The position numbers and the translations under genes are program-made. From the NCBI RefSeq assembly GCF_003096555.1, contig NZ_QEKM01000001.1:3658001-3722000 (forward strand): a stretch of DNA of 64,000 nt. The letters are read 5' to 3'. This DNA is from Simplicispira sp. 125 (GTDB lineage Bacteria > Pseudomonadota > Gammaproteobacteria > Burkholderiales > Burkholderiaceae_C). Position 1 is the stretch's first letter. Each line of letters starts with the position of its first letter. Under the pieces are notes generated by a model. The model was not told the DNA's origin. It searched no databases and saw only the letters and a program-made list of their open reading frames with translations. This document shows, piece after piece, positions 26,114 through 34,917 of this stretch.

Positions 26114-27151
26114 TTACTGCTTGCGCGCCGCAATCGCTTTTTCTGCCATGTTGACCAAGTCGTTGCCCACCTGGCTCTTCCACTTGTCATACACCGGGCG
26201 GGTCGCCTTGACGAAGGCCGCACGCTCGGTGGGCGTGAGTTGGGTCACCGTCACGCCCAGGCCTTCAATTTGCTTGAGCAAGGGCTTGTCAGCCTCGATC
26301 ACGCCCTTGCGGGCAATGGCGATTTCTTCCTTGCCCGCTTCGATGGCGGCCTGGCGCACGATTTCACGGTCGGCGGGGGTCCAGGAGTTCCAGATGTCCT
26401 TGTTCACCACAAAGATCAGCGGGTCGGCAATGTAGCCCCACAGCGTCAGGTACTTTTGCGCCACGCTGTGCAGCTTGGCAGCGGTGAAGATGGCCAAGGG
26501 GTTCTCCTGGCCGTCCACGGCGCCGCTGGCCATGGCGGGCTGGGCGTCGGCCCAGCTCATCTGCGTGGGGTTGGCGCCCAGGGCGCTGAAGGTGTCGAGG
26601 AACAGTGGTGAGCCGACCACGCGGATCTTCATGCCCTTGAGGTCGTCGGGCGATTTGATGGGTTTCTTTGAGTTGGAAATCTCGCGGTAGCCGTTTTCGC
26701 CCCAGGCGAGCGGCACGACACCGGCTTTGTCCAGCGTTTTGAAAAGGGTTTGGCCAACGTCGCCTTGCGTCAGCGCATCCACGGCGGCGTAGTCGGGCAT
26801 CAGGAAAGGCAGCGAGAACAGGTTGAGCTGCTTGACCTGGGGTGACCAGTTGATGGTCGAACCCACTGCCATGTCAATCACACCTTGGCGCAGTGCCGAA
26901 AACTCGCGTGTCTGGTCGCCTTGGATCAGCGAAACACCGGGGTAGAGTTTGATGTTGATGCGGCCGCTGGTGCGCTCGCGCACCTTGTTGGCCCACAGCT
27001 CGCCGCCTTTACCCCAGGGGAAGGCTGTGCCCAGCACCAACGACAGGCGGTATTCGCTCTTGTAGGCGGTTTGCGCCAAGGCTGCGGGGCTGCTCAGGGC
27101 CAGCAGCGAGGCGGCGGCCACGGCCGAGGTGAGGAAGGTACGCAGTTTCAT
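26114..27151 (-). CDS. dctP: TRAP transporter solute-binding protein (DctP family)
   Basis: Periplasmic binding protein of 345 residues. AGGAG lies 9 bases before the ATG, and the signal peptide ends near AALA-Q (residue about 25). The mature protein has the DctP pattern SLVLGTAFPWGKGGELWANKVRERTSGRINIKLYP, and GAVDGQENP, a conserved ligand-site segment. DctP proteins bind C4-dicarboxylates, other carboxylates or sugar acids; the substrate cannot be fixed here. It is the third gene of a dctQ-dctM-dctP-like operon transcribed on the minus strand. Proximity to aspartase makes a dicarboxylate plausible but unproven. Confidence 0.93.
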   Translation of the reverse strand: MKLRTFLTSAVAAASLLALSSPAALAQTAYKSEYRLSLVLGTAFPWGKGGELWANKVRERTSGRINIKLYPGVSLIQGDQTREFSALRQGVIDMAVGSTINWSPQVKQLNLFSLPFLMPDYAAVDALTQGDVGQTLFKTLDKAGVVPLAWGENGYREISNSKKPIKSPDDLKGMKIRVVGSPLFLDTFSALGANPTQMSWADAQPAMASGAVDGQENPLAIFTAAKLHSVAQKYLTLWGYIADPLIFVVNKDIWNSWTPADREIVRQAAIEAGKEEIAIARKGVIEADKPLLKQIEGLGVTVTQLTPTERAAFVKATRPVYDKWKSQVGNDLVNMAEKAIAARKQ

Positions 27152-27174
27152 GGTTTTAGTCTCCTTGTGAAAAA

Positions 27175-28473
27175 TCAGTAACCCAGATAGGCTGGCAGCC
27201 ACAGCGCCAACTGCGGCCAGAGAATCACACCCAGCATGGCGAGGCACATCGCGCCCACCAGCCACAGCACCCAGTGCGTCGTGTCCTCCATGCGCACGCC
27301 GGCAATACGGCTCGAAACCATCAGGTTCACCGCCATCGGCGGCGTGAACTGACCGATGGCGACGTTCAGCGTGAGGATTACGCCAAACCACACCGGATCC
27401 CACTGGTAGTGTTGCAGGATGGGCATCATCAGCGGCACAAAGATCAGGAAAATCGAGATGCCGTCCAGGAACATGCCCAGCACGATCAGCATCAGGATGA
27501 GCAGCGTCAGCACCGTGCCTTCGCCCAGGCCAGAGTGCACGATGGCGTTGGTGATGGGGTCGATCACGCCCAATGTGGAGAGCGAAAACGCAAAGATGGC
27601 GGCGAGCGAAACCACCAGCAAAATCACGGCAGAAAGCTCGCCCGATTCGCGCAGGATCTCGAACAGGTCGCGCACGCGGATCGTGCGGTGAATGACCATC
27701 CCTATGAACAAACCGTAGAACACCGCCACCACTGCTGCCTCGGTCGGCGTGAACCAGCCCGCACGCATGCCGCCCAGGATCACCACCGGCGCCGCCAGGC
27801 CCCACGCGGCGTCGCGCAGGCTGCGCCAGAAAGGAGGGCGCGGCAGGGCCGCTTCAAGCTGTCCCATGCGGTGGCGCCGAGCGAGCCACACGGTGGGAAC
27901 AGCCAGCGCCAAACCGGCCAGAATGCCTGGCACCATACCGGCGGCAAACAGCGCCGGTACCGAGGCGCCTGGTACCAGCACCGAATAGACGATGAAGGCC
28001 ACCGAGGGGGGGATGAGGATGTCGGTGGATGCGGCCGCCGCAACGACGCTGGCCGAATACGCCGGCGGGTAGCCTGCGCGCTGCATGGCCAGCAGCATGA
28101 CCCCGCCAATGGCTGCCGCCGTTGCCGGGCCGGAGCCCGAAATACCGCCCATGAACATGGCCACGCCAATCGCGACCAGCGGCAGCATGCCGGGGCCGCG
28201 CCCCACCACGGCCACCGCCAGATTCACCAGCCGCAGCGCCACACCCGAGCGGTCGAAGATCGACCCCACCAGCACAAACATCGGAATGGCCAGCAAGGGG
28301 TATTTACCCAGACCGGCATAAAAATTCTGCGGCACGGCCAGCAGGCCAAACCACTGTGAATCGGCATTGGCGACAGCAATAGCGGTGGCACCTGCCAGGC
28401 CTAGCGCAGCGCCGATGGGCACACCGGCCAGCATCAGCAACGCAAAGGCCACGAACAGCAAGGTTGCCGTCAT
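27175..28473 (-). CDS. dctM: TRAP transporter large permease (DctM family)
   Basis: Integral membrane protein of 432 residues with about twelve hydrophobic segments. Family features are YPLLAIPMFVLVGSIFDRSG, a GPATAAAIGGVML segment, FTPTEAAVVAVFYGLF and FTPPMAVNLMVSSRIAGV near the end. It catalyses sodium-driven transport of the substrate delivered by the binding protein. ATG 28473 overlaps the DctQ stop in ATGA, so the two are coupled. The gene ends 24 bases before the dctP ATG. Confidence 0.94.
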   Translation of the reverse strand: MTATLLFVAFALLMLAGVPIGAALGLAGATAIAVANADSQWFGLLAVPQNFYAGLGKYPLLAIPMFVLVGSIFDRSGVALRLVNLAVAVVGRGPGMLPLVAIGVAMFMGGISGSGPATAAAIGGVMLLAMQRAGYPPAYSASVVAAAASTDILIPPSVAFIVYSVLVPGASVPALFAAGMVPGILAGLALAVPTVWLARRHRMGQLEAALPRPPFWRSLRDAAWGLAAPVVILGGMRAGWFTPTEAAVVAVFYGLFIGMVIHRTIRVRDLFEILRESGELSAVILLVVSLAAIFAFSLSTLGVIDPITNAIVHSGLGEGTVLTLLILMLIVLGMFLDGISIFLIFVPLMMPILQHYQWDPVWFGVILTLNVAIGQFTPPMAVNLMVSSRIAGVRMEDTTHWVLWLVGAMCLAMLGVILWPQLALWLPAYLGY

Positions 28474-29015
28474 GCCGCAGGCTCCTGACGGGCCTTGCGA
28501 CCACTGCGTACGAAATGGCCCAGTGCACGCAGGGCAATCAGCGTGGAGAACACCGGTAGCCAGATCGAATACCACCACTGTGGGACACCAATGCCGGGTG
28601 AGGTTTCTTCAAAACGGTAGTCGTCCCACACCAGGCGCACACTGAGTACGGCCATGGTGGCAAACAGCAGCGCCACCATCAGTGCGCCCAGCTGGGCCAG
28701 CCGCTGGCGCCGTTTCAACGAGCCGCTCTCGGCAAAGTATTCAATGCGGATGTGGCGGTCGCGCGCGACGGCGGCCGAGCCACCCACCATGGCCAGCACG
28801 ATCATCAGAAAGACCGAAATTTCCTCGGTCCAGGCAATAGAAGAATCAGTGAAATAGCGCACCAGCACATTGGCAAAGGTGATGAGGGCCAGGGTTGCCA
28901 TGACGATCACGGTGAGCCAGTCTTCCAGACCCAGAAAGCGGGCTTGGGCAGGGGCGGCGACAGGGATGGAAGGCGCAGCCGGGCGCTCGGGCGCGGCGGG
29001 GTGATGGGAGGACAT
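28470..29015 (-). CDS. dctQ: TRAP transporter small permease (DctQ family)
   Basis: Protein of 181 residues with four predicted membrane segments after a Pro/Ala-rich cytoplasmic N-terminus. The DctQ pattern is visible: ITFANVLVRYFTDSSIAWTEEISVFLMIVLAMVGG followed by ARDRHIRIEYF. It forms a complex with DctM. ATG 29015 follows a GGGAGGAC sequence. It is the first gene of the operon. The LysR regulator starts 165 bases away on the other strand, the usual arrangement for LysR-controlled uptake operons. Confidence 0.9.
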   Translation of the reverse strand: MSSHHPAAPERPAAPSIPVAAPAQARFLGLEDWLTVIVMATLALITFANVLVRYFTDSSIAWTEEISVFLMIVLAMVGGSAAVARDRHIRIEYFAESGSLKRRQRLAQLGALMVALLFATMAVLSVRLVWDDYRFEETSPGIGVPQWWYSIWLPVFSTLIALRALGHFVRSGRKARQEPAA

Positions 29016-29108
29016 GGTTGCAGGTCGCGTGGGAGGTTCTGAAGCACGGCGTGCAAGGCCGCATGCCTGCGCAAGGCAGGCGTAGCGTTGCATTATGCGG
29101 TGATTATT

Positions 29109-29143
29109 CTGCGTACGCAGCGGCCCGGCGTGTGCATGCCGGG
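29109..29143. promoter_or_regulatory. Palindromes in the LysR/TRAP divergent promoter region
   Basis: CTGCGTACGCAG (29109-29120) is a perfect 12-bp palindrome, and CCCGGC-N8-GCCGGG (29124-29143) is a second inverted repeat. Both lie in the gap between the divergent TRAP operon and LysR gene, where a LysR-type regulator usually binds. Their use as operators is inferred. Confidence 0.45.
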
Positions 29144-29179
29144 TCTGTGGGGACGCCCGGGCGCGCGGATAATGTGCCG

Positions 29180-30130
29180 ATGGAAACCAAGTGGCTTGAA
29201 GATTTTGTCAGCCTGGCTGAAACGCGCAGTTTCAGCCGGTCAGCGCAACTGCGCCATGTGACGCAACCGGCATTCTCCCGCCGCATCCAGGCCCTGGAAG
29301 CCTGGGCGGGCGCCGATCTGGTGGACCGCAGCTCCTATCCCACGCGCCTGACGGCGGCGGGCAAGACGCTGTACGACCAGTCGCTGGAGGTGCTGCAGGC
29401 GCTGCAAAATACCCGTGCGATGCTGCGCGCGCACAGCACGTCCAGCCAGGACATGATTGAGTTTGCGGTGCCGCATACGCTGGCATTTACGTTCTTTCCG
29501 GCGTGGGTCGCCAGCCTGCACAACCAGTTTGGCCCGTTCAAGAGTCGGCTCATTGCACTCAACGTGCACGACGCCGTGATGCGTTTGGTGGAGGGGAGTT
29601 GCGATGTGCTGGTCACTTACCACCATGAATCCCAGCCCTTTCAGCTCGATGCCAACCACTACGAGATGGTCAGCCTGGGCAAGGAGGTGCTGTCGCCCTA
29701 CAGCAAGCCCGATTCCGAGGGGCGGCCGCTGTACTGCCTGCCCGGTAAACCGGGTCAGCCGCTGCCGTACCTGGGCTACGCGCCGGGCGCCTACCTGGGA
29801 CGGGTGACAGAGCTCATCCTCAAACAGTCGGGCACGGCCATCCACCTCGACCGGGTGTACGAAACCGACATGGCCGAAGGCCTGAAGGCCATGGCGCTGG
29901 AAGGCCAGGGAGTGGCCTTTCTGCCCCACAGCGCGGTCAAGAAAGAACTGCGCGCCCGCCGCTTGGTGAGCGCAGTGCCACCTGGCATGGAAAATTTGCA
30001 GATGGTGATGGACGTGCGTGCCTACCGCGAGCGGCCCACCGGCAAGGAGGAGCCCAAAGGCACGGCTCAGGCGCTCTGGGCCTACCTGCAGGCGCAGGCC
30101 AGTGGCCCTGCGGGTGCGGCGCTCGCATAA
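29180..30130 (+). CDS. LysR-family transcriptional regulator
   Basis: Protein of 316 residues from ATG 29180. The N-terminal winged helix-turn-helix is clear: WLEDFVSLAETRSFSRSAQLRHVTQPAFSRRIQALE. The effector-binding domain follows, with SLGKEVLSPYS and GVAFLPHSAVKKEL. It lies divergent to the dctQMP operon with palindromes in the gap, so it probably controls that TRAP transporter in response to its substrate, and its own expression. The effector is unknown. An upstream in-frame start would extend the protein into the regulatory region and is unlikely. Confidence 0.92.
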   Translation: METKWLEDFVSLAETRSFSRSAQLRHVTQPAFSRRIQALEAWAGADLVDRSSYPTRLTAAGKTLYDQSLEVLQALQNTRAMLRAHSTSSQDMIEFAVPHTLAFTFFPAWVASLHNQFGPFKSRLIALNVHDAVMRLVEGSCDVLVTYHHESQPFQLDANHYEMVSLGKEVLSPYSKPDSEGRPLYCLPGKPGQPLPYLGYAPGAYLGRVTELILKQSGTAIHLDRVYETDMAEGLKAMALEGQGVAFLPHSAVKKELRARRLVSAVPPGMENLQMVMDVRAYRERPTGKEEPKGTAQALWAYLQAQASGPAGAALA

Positions 30131-30326
30131 TTTATTTGCATAACGCCGCGCATATTCGGCATTGGAATTGCTCTTGGACGGAACGTACTATTCCGCCCCT
30201 TGACGCCGTTTCATTGCCGGAATGCGGAAATTGCGTTCACAGTGTGCCGGTGCGAAGTGTCCACAAGGCACGAGGCCGACCATTTTCATGACCTGAACCA
30301 GGTCGATGCTGAACAAGAGAATCCAC

Positions 30327-31214
30327 ATGAACGCATTAAAAGGATGGGCCTGGGGCCTTGCCGTAGTTTGCGCTGCAGGCTCTGCAGGCGCTGCGACGGT
30401 GCTTGAGCGTGTGAGTGCAGGGGGCGCGCTGGTCATTGCCCACCGTGAGTCCTCTGTCCCCTTCTCGTATTTGGACGCCGCAGGCAAGCCCATCGGGTAT
30501 GCCGTGGACCTGTGTCTGCACCTGGCCGATGTGGTGCGCCGCAAGACCGGCATGAAGAACATGCCGGTGCAGTTTTTGCAAGTCACTCCGGCCAATCGGG
30601 TCGATATGGTCGCCCAGGGCAAAGCCGACATGGAATGCGGCTCCACGACCAACAATGCCGAGCGGCGCCAGAAAGTGGCATTCACTATTCCGCACTTCAT
30701 CACCGGCGCGCGTCTGCTGGTCAAGGCGTCCAGCCCCATCAATCGGGTGGAAGATCTGATGGGCAAGAAGATGGTGTCCACCAAGGGCACGACGCCCCTC
30801 AAGGCGGCCGAGCAGGCCAATCGCGAGCGGCTGATGGGTATCACCATTCTGGAAGCCCCTGACCACGCCCGAGGCCTGGAGATGGTGGAGACGGGTGAAG
30901 CCGATGCCTTTCTCATGGACGACGTGTTGCTCTATGGTCTGGCCGCCAACCGCCCCGACCCCAAGGCTCTCAAGGTGGTGGGGCGATTCATGACCACCGA
31001 ACCCCTGGCCATCATGCTGCCCAAGGATGACGTGGATTTCAAGAAACTGGTGGACGAGGAAATGCGCCGCCTGATCACCAGCCGCGAAATCAACCCCATC
31101 TACGACAAGTGGTTTGCCAAGCCTATCCCGCCCAACAATACAACGCTGAACCTCCCCATCAGCTACCTGTTGCGCGACTTCTGGAAGTACCCCACCGACT
31201 TCGTTCCGTTTTGA
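30327..31214 (+). CDS. Amino-acid ABC transporter substrate-binding protein (first of two)
   Basis: Periplasmic binding protein of 295 residues with a signal peptide ending near SAGA-A (residue 22 or so). It belongs to the bacterial extracellular solute-binding family 3 (polar amino acids). Visible are VIAHRESSVPFSYLDAAGKPIGYAVDLC, the ligand-site segment MECGSTTNNAERRQKVAFT, and AFLMDDVLLYG. It is a clear paralogue of the protein at 31342-32241, sharing the ECGSTTNNA segment and the YDKWF...PIPP/PVPP ending. Two binding proteins for one set of permeases suggests different ligand preferences. It has a separate leader from the second gene, so it may be transcribed independently. Confidence 0.92.
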   Translation: MNALKGWAWGLAVVCAAGSAGAATVLERVSAGGALVIAHRESSVPFSYLDAAGKPIGYAVDLCLHLADVVRRKTGMKNMPVQFLQVTPANRVDMVAQGKADMECGSTTNNAERRQKVAFTIPHFITGARLLVKASSPINRVEDLMGKKMVSTKGTTPLKAAEQANRERLMGITILEAPDHARGLEMVETGEADAFLMDDVLLYGLAANRPDPKALKVVGRFMTTEPLAIMLPKDDVDFKKLVDEEMRRLITSREINPIYDKWFAKPIPPNNTTLNLPISYLLRDFWKYPTDFVPF

Positions 31215-31300
31215 TTTTGTGCAGCGCCTTGGCGGGGGCGTTGCACAATGCCCGATTCTGTGAGGGTTTGCCACGCTGTGCAGCGTAGGTGACGACTCTC

Positions 31301-31306
31301 TAGAAT
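31301..31306 (+). promoter_or_regulatory. Candidate -10 element of the importer operon
   Basis: TAGAAT lies 36 bases before the second binding-protein ATG. No good -35 hexamer is seen at 16-18 bases upstream, so the promoter may need an activator. Placement is tentative. Confidence 0.35.
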
Positions 31307-31341
31307 CAACTCTTTTCCCGTTTACCCACAAGGAGACAAGT

Positions 31342-32241
31342 ATGAAGAAACATTTGCTGGCTGCAGCCATCACCGTTCTGGCTGCAAGCAGTGCCTTTGC
31401 ACAGGCCAATGACACCCTGGCCAAGATCAAATCCTCTGGCACTATCACACTGGGCGTGCGGGAGTCCTCGGGCCTGTCCTATACGCTGGGTAATGGCAAG
31501 TACGTCGGTTTTCACACCGAGATGGCTGAGCACATCATTTCCGACCTGCAAAAGCAGCTCGGTCTGGCCAAGCTGGAAACCAAGTACCAGCCTGTGACCT
31601 CGCAAAACCGCATCCCGCTGGTCACCAACGGCACAGTGGATCTGGAGTGCGGCTCCACCACCAACAACGCCGCTCGCCAGAAGGACGTGGCCTTTGCCGT
31701 GACCACCTATGTGGAAGAAGTGCGCATGGCGGTCAAGGCCAGCTCGGGCATTGCTGCCATCAAGGACCTGAACGGCAAGACCGTGGCCACCACCACCGGC
31801 ACCACCTCGGTGCAGACCCTGCGCAAGAATGAACGCGCCGGTGGCCTGGACTTCAAGGAAGTCTATGGCAAGGACCATGCTGACAGCTTCCTGATGGTGG
31901 AGACCGGCCGTGCTGACGCCTTCGTGATGGACGGCTCCATCCTGGCCGCCAACATTTCTAAGTCCAAGAACCCGGCCGATTTCAAGATCGTGGGTGAGGT
32001 GCTGTCGGTCGAACCCATTGCCTGCATGCTGCGCAAGGATGACCCGGCCTTCAAGAAGGCTGTAGACGATTCCATCAAGCGCCAGATTGCTGATGGTTCG
32101 CTGGCCAAGCTGTACGACAAGTGGTTCATGCAGCCTGTGCCGCCCACCAACACCAAGATCGGCCTGCCTCTGTCTGAAGCCACCAAGAACGCCTGGGCAA
32201 ATCCGAACGACAAGCCCATGGAAGACTACGCCAAGAAGTAA
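31342..32241 (+). CDS. gltI: Glutamate/aspartate-type ABC transporter substrate-binding protein
   Basis: Family-3 solute-binding protein of 299 residues with a strong AAGGAGA site and a signal peptide ending near AFA-QA (residue about 20). Motifs are RESSGLSYTLGNGKYVGFHTEMAEH, LVTNGTVDLECGSTTNNAARQKDVAF and ADAFVMDGSILAA, as in GltI. It should capture glutamate, aspartate or a related amino acid and hand it to the permeases encoded next. A terminator-like hairpin follows within the 87-base gap before the permease gene, which should keep binding-protein mRNA in excess over permease mRNA. The exact ligand is inferred from the family. Confidence 0.92.
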   Translation: MKKHLLAAAITVLAASSAFAQANDTLAKIKSSGTITLGVRESSGLSYTLGNGKYVGFHTEMAEHIISDLQKQLGLAKLETKYQPVTSQNRIPLVTNGTVDLECGSTTNNAARQKDVAFAVTTYVEEVRMAVKASSGIAAIKDLNGKTVATTTGTTSVQTLRKNERAGGLDFKEVYGKDHADSFLMVETGRADAFVMDGSILAANISKSKNPADFKIVGEVLSVEPIACMLRKDDPAFKKAVDDSIKRQIADGSLAKLYDKWFMQPVPPTNTKIGLPLSEATKNAWANPNDKPMEDYAKK

Positions 32242-32256
32242 TCGGAGCGATCCCAT

Positions 32257-32292
32257 GCCCCTTCGAGCCATGCGTTCGGGGGGGCTTTTTTT
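32257..32292 (+). terminator. Partial terminator/attenuator between binding protein and permeases
   Basis: GCCCCTTCGA pairs with TTCGGGGGGGC across a short loop (two G-U pairs), followed by TTTTTTT. It lies between gltI and the permease gene within one operon, so read-through must occur. A role in lowering permease expression is inferred. Confidence 0.7.
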
Positions 32293-32328
32293 GTTGCGCG
32301 GCGTAGGCCGTCACATGAAAGGAATCCT

Positions 32329-33081
32329 ATGAGCTGGGATTGGCAGGTGTTCTGCGAAGACACCTTGGATCGCCAGGCGGTGCCAGGCTGCTTTGGCAAG
32401 GGCGGCGACATCACCTATCTGGACTGGTTGTTGTCGGCCTGGGGCTGGACAGTGTCCGTATCGCTGCTGGCGCTGGCGCTGGCGCTGGTGCTGGGCGCGG
32501 TCATTGGCACGCTGCGCACTCTGGAGGGGCGCCGCGTGGTAGTGGGGTTGTGCAATGCCTGGGTCGAGCTGTTCCGCAACATCCCGCTGCTGGTGCAGAT
32601 TTTTCTTTGGTACCACGTGCTGCCCACTTTCTTCCCGGTGCTGCAGGGCGTACCGGGTTTTGTGCTGGTCGTTTTTGCGCTGGGTTTCTTTACCTCGGCG
32701 CGGATTGCCGAGCAGGTGCGTGCAGGTATCCAGGCGCTGCCACGCGGCCAGCGCTACGCCGGGCTGGCCATGGGTTTCACCACGTTTCAGACCTACCGCT
32801 ATGTGCTGCTGCCGATGGCGTTGCGCATCATCATCCCGCCGCTGACCAGCGAGACCATGAATATTTTCAAGAACTCGTCTGTGGCGTTTGCCGTGTCGGT
32901 GGCCGAGCTGACGATGTTCGCCATGCAGGCACAAGAAGAAACCTCGCGCGGCATCGAGGTCTATCTGGCCGTGACGGCGCTCTACGTGATCTCGGCGTTT
33001 GCCATCAACCGCATCATGGCGTTCGTCGAAAAGCGTGCACGGGTTCCGGGCATGGTCGCCGCGAGCGGGGGAGGTCACTGA
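32329..33081 (+). CDS. gltJ: Polar amino-acid ABC transporter permease (GltJ-like)
   Basis: Inner-membrane permease of 250 residues with AAAGGA before the ATG. The first 40 residues form a periplasmic or amphipathic lead-in, then about five membrane segments. The EAA-loop segment IQALPRGQRYAGLAMGF, which contacts the ATPase, is well conserved. LVQIFLWYHVLPTFFP is typical of the HisM/GltJ group. The N-terminal lead-in also resembles GltJ. It would pair with the next permease to form the heterodimeric channel. Its stop is 1 base before the next ATG. Confidence 0.93.
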   Translation: MSWDWQVFCEDTLDRQAVPGCFGKGGDITYLDWLLSAWGWTVSVSLLALALALVLGAVIGTLRTLEGRRVVVGLCNAWVELFRNIPLLVQIFLWYHVLPTFFPVLQGVPGFVLVVFALGFFTSARIAEQVRAGIQALPRGQRYAGLAMGFTTFQTYRYVLLPMALRIIIPPLTSETMNIFKNSSVAFAVSVAELTMFAMQAQEETSRGIEVYLAVTALYVISAFAINRIMAFVEKRARVPGMVAASGGGH

Positions 33082-33082
33082 T

Positions 33083-33748
33083 ATGCAACTGGATTTTTCC
33101 TTCTACAACTGGGACCTGATTTCCAACTTCGTGCTCAAGGGGTTGTATTTCAGCCTCATGCTCACGGTGGTGGCCACCATCGGCGGTGTGTTCTTCGGCA
33201 CCTTGCTGGCGCTCATGCGGCTTTCGGGCAAGAAGTGGCTGGATATGCCGGCCACCATCTACGTCAATGGCATGCGCAGCATTCCGCTGGTGATGGTGAT
33301 TCTTTGGTTTTTCCTGCTGGTGCCCGCCATCATCGGTCGGCCCATTGGCGCCGAGGTGTCGGCAGTGATTACCTTCATTGCCTTCGAGGCCGCGTACTTC
33401 AGTGAAATCATGCGCGCCGGTATCCAGTCCATCCCGCGGGGCCAGGTGTACGCGGGCCAGGCGCTGGGTATGACCTACGGCCAGAACATGAAGCTCGTCG
33501 TGTTGCCGCAGGCGTTTCGCAACATGCTGCCGGTGCTGCTCACGCAGACCATCATCCTGTTCCAGGACACCTCGTTGGTCTACGCCATCGGCGCCTACGA
33601 CATGCTCAAGGGCTTCGAGGTAGCCGGTAAGAACTTTGGACGCCCCATCGAGGCCTACCTGGCCGCGGCGGTGCTGTACTTTGTGATGTGCTACGCCCTT
33701 TCCTGGACGGTCAAGCGCCTGCACCAGAAGATCGCCATCATCCGCTGA
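33083..33748 (+). CDS. gltK: Polar amino-acid ABC transporter permease (GltK-like)
   Basis: Inner-membrane permease of 221 residues, starting 1 base after the previous stop, with GGGGGAGG just upstream. Conserved features are [46 protein letters not shown] and the EAA-loop segment [17 protein letters not shown]. It forms the second half of the membrane channel with GltJ. It precedes the ATPase gene by 34 bases. Confidence 0.93.
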   Translation: MQLDFSFYNWDLISNFVLKGLYFSLMLTVVATIGGVFFGTLLALMRLSGKKWLDMPATIYVNGMRSIPLVMVILWFFLLVPAIIGRPIGAEVSAVITFIAFEAAYFSEIMRAGIQSIPRGQVYAGQALGMTYGQNMKLVVLPQAFRNMLPVLLTQTIILFQDTSLVYAIGAYDMLKGFEVAGKNFGRPIEAYLAAAVLYFVMCYALSWTVKRLHQKIAIIR

Positions 33749-33782
33749 AGCGGGCAAAAGAGATTGGATTGAGGAACAAGAA

Positions 33783-34520
33783 ATGATCGAACTCAAGAAC
33801 GTATCCAAGTGGTATGGCCCGGTACGGGTGCTCAACGAATGCACGGCCTCCATCAGTAAGGGCGAAGTGGTGGTGGTGTGCGGCCCATCGGGCTCGGGCA
33901 AATCCACGCTGATCAAGACCATCAACGCACTCGAACCCTTTCAGAAGGGCGAGATCACGGTCGATGGCATCCCGCTGCACGACCCTAAGACCGACCTGCC
34001 CAAGCTGCGCTCGCGTGTGGGCATGGTGTTCCAGCACTTTGAGCTGTTTCCGCACCTGTCGGTGACGGAGAACCTCACCATCGCACAGATCAAGGTGCTG
34101 GGCCGCAGCGCAGACGACGCCAAGAAGCGCGGCCTGAAGATGCTGGAGCGCGTGGGTTTAACGGGCCACAAGGACAAGTTTCCTGGTCAGCTCTCGGGCG
34201 GCCAGCAGCAGCGCGTAGCCATTGCGCGTGCGCTGTCCATGGACCCCATCGTCATGCTGTTCGACGAACCCACCTCGGCACTCGACCCCGAAATGGTCGG
34301 CGAAGTGCTGGATGTGATGGTAGGCCTCGCCAACGAAGGCATGACCATGATGTGTGTGACCCACGAAATGGGTTTTGCCCGCAAAGTGAGCCACCGCGTG
34401 ATCTTCATGGATGTGGGCGGAAAAATCCTCGAAGACTGCTCCAGGGAAGAGTTCTTCAATAACCCCGACGCCCGCAAGCCGCGCACCAAGGACTTCCTGA
34501 ACAAGATCCTGCAGCACTGA
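33783..34520 (+). CDS. gltL: Polar amino-acid ABC transporter ATP-binding protein (GltL-like)
   Basis: ATPase of 245 residues. Walker [10 protein letters not shown] is near residue 38-46, the signature [15 protein letters not shown] near residue 137, Walker [15 protein letters not shown] near residue 156, and the H-loop His is in VTHEMGFAR. This is the GlnQ/GltL group of polar amino-acid importers. The last gene of the operon, it is followed by a clean terminator at 34543-34565. GAGGAAC lies just before the ATG. Confidence 0.95.
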   Translation: MIELKNVSKWYGPVRVLNECTASISKGEVVVVCGPSGSGKSTLIKTINALEPFQKGEITVDGIPLHDPKTDLPKLRSRVGMVFQHFELFPHLSVTENLTIAQIKVLGRSADDAKKRGLKMLERVGLTGHKDKFPGQLSGGQQQRVAIARALSMDPIVMLFDEPTSALDPEMVGEVLDVMVGLANEGMTMMCVTHEMGFARKVSHRVIFMDVGGKILEDCSREEFFNNPDARKPRTKDFLNKILQH

Positions 34521-34542
34521 GTGCAAACGGTTACCGAACCAG

Positions 34543-34565
34543 CGGCACCTTCGGGTGCCGTTTTT
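34543..34565 (+). terminator. Rho-independent terminator of the amino-acid importer operon
   Basis: CGGCACC-TTCG-GGTGCCG followed by TTTTT: perfect 7-bp stem, UUCG tetraloop, T-run, 23 bases after the ATPase stop. Confidence 0.95.
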
Positions 34566-34663
34566 GCGTTTGCATCCAGGCGCTGGCTTGCGGTGGCGCC
34601 GGTAAGATGCAGGGCACTGGAATCCCCCGGCGTGACCAACATGGTCTGAACGAGAAGCTGAAT

Positions 34664-34855
34664 ATGAAACAACCCGTGGTCATCACCGCCGAACTCACGT
34701 CCGAGAATGCCCAGGCACTGGCGCAGTTCGTCAAGCAGATCAGCCATGAGGCCATCCGGGCGTGTTCCCGCGATGATGCGGAAACCTTCCTGGTGCGCGA
34801 CGCGCTCGATTCGTTGCGCGAGGCCCTGGATCTGGCCGGATTCGACCCCGAATAA
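34664..34855 (+). CDS. Small conserved-looking protein of 63 residues, function unknown
   Basis: A short acidic, helical protein starting [20 protein letters not shown] and ending LDLAGFDPE; a longer version could start at 34607. I do not recognise a characterised family. The sequence has a good amphipathic helix pattern, no membrane segment and no cysteine pair. Coding-type codon use and a position in a clean gap before pyrC support it as a real gene. It could be a small regulatory or toxin/antitoxin-like protein, but no partner is adjacent. Confidence 0.6.
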   Translation: MKQPVVITAELTSENAQALAQFVKQISHEAIRACSRDDAETFLVRDALDSLREALDLAGFDPE

Positions 34856-34917
34856 GCCCGCCCCCGGGTGAAGCCTGGCGGGTCCGCCAGGCGCCAGGGC
34901 GGGGGAGTGATGGGACA

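Noticed and set aside
25816..26154. Possible 112-codon gene in the gap before aspA
   Set aside because: It spans the terminator and the inverted repeat, has no family resemblance and no ribosome binding site.
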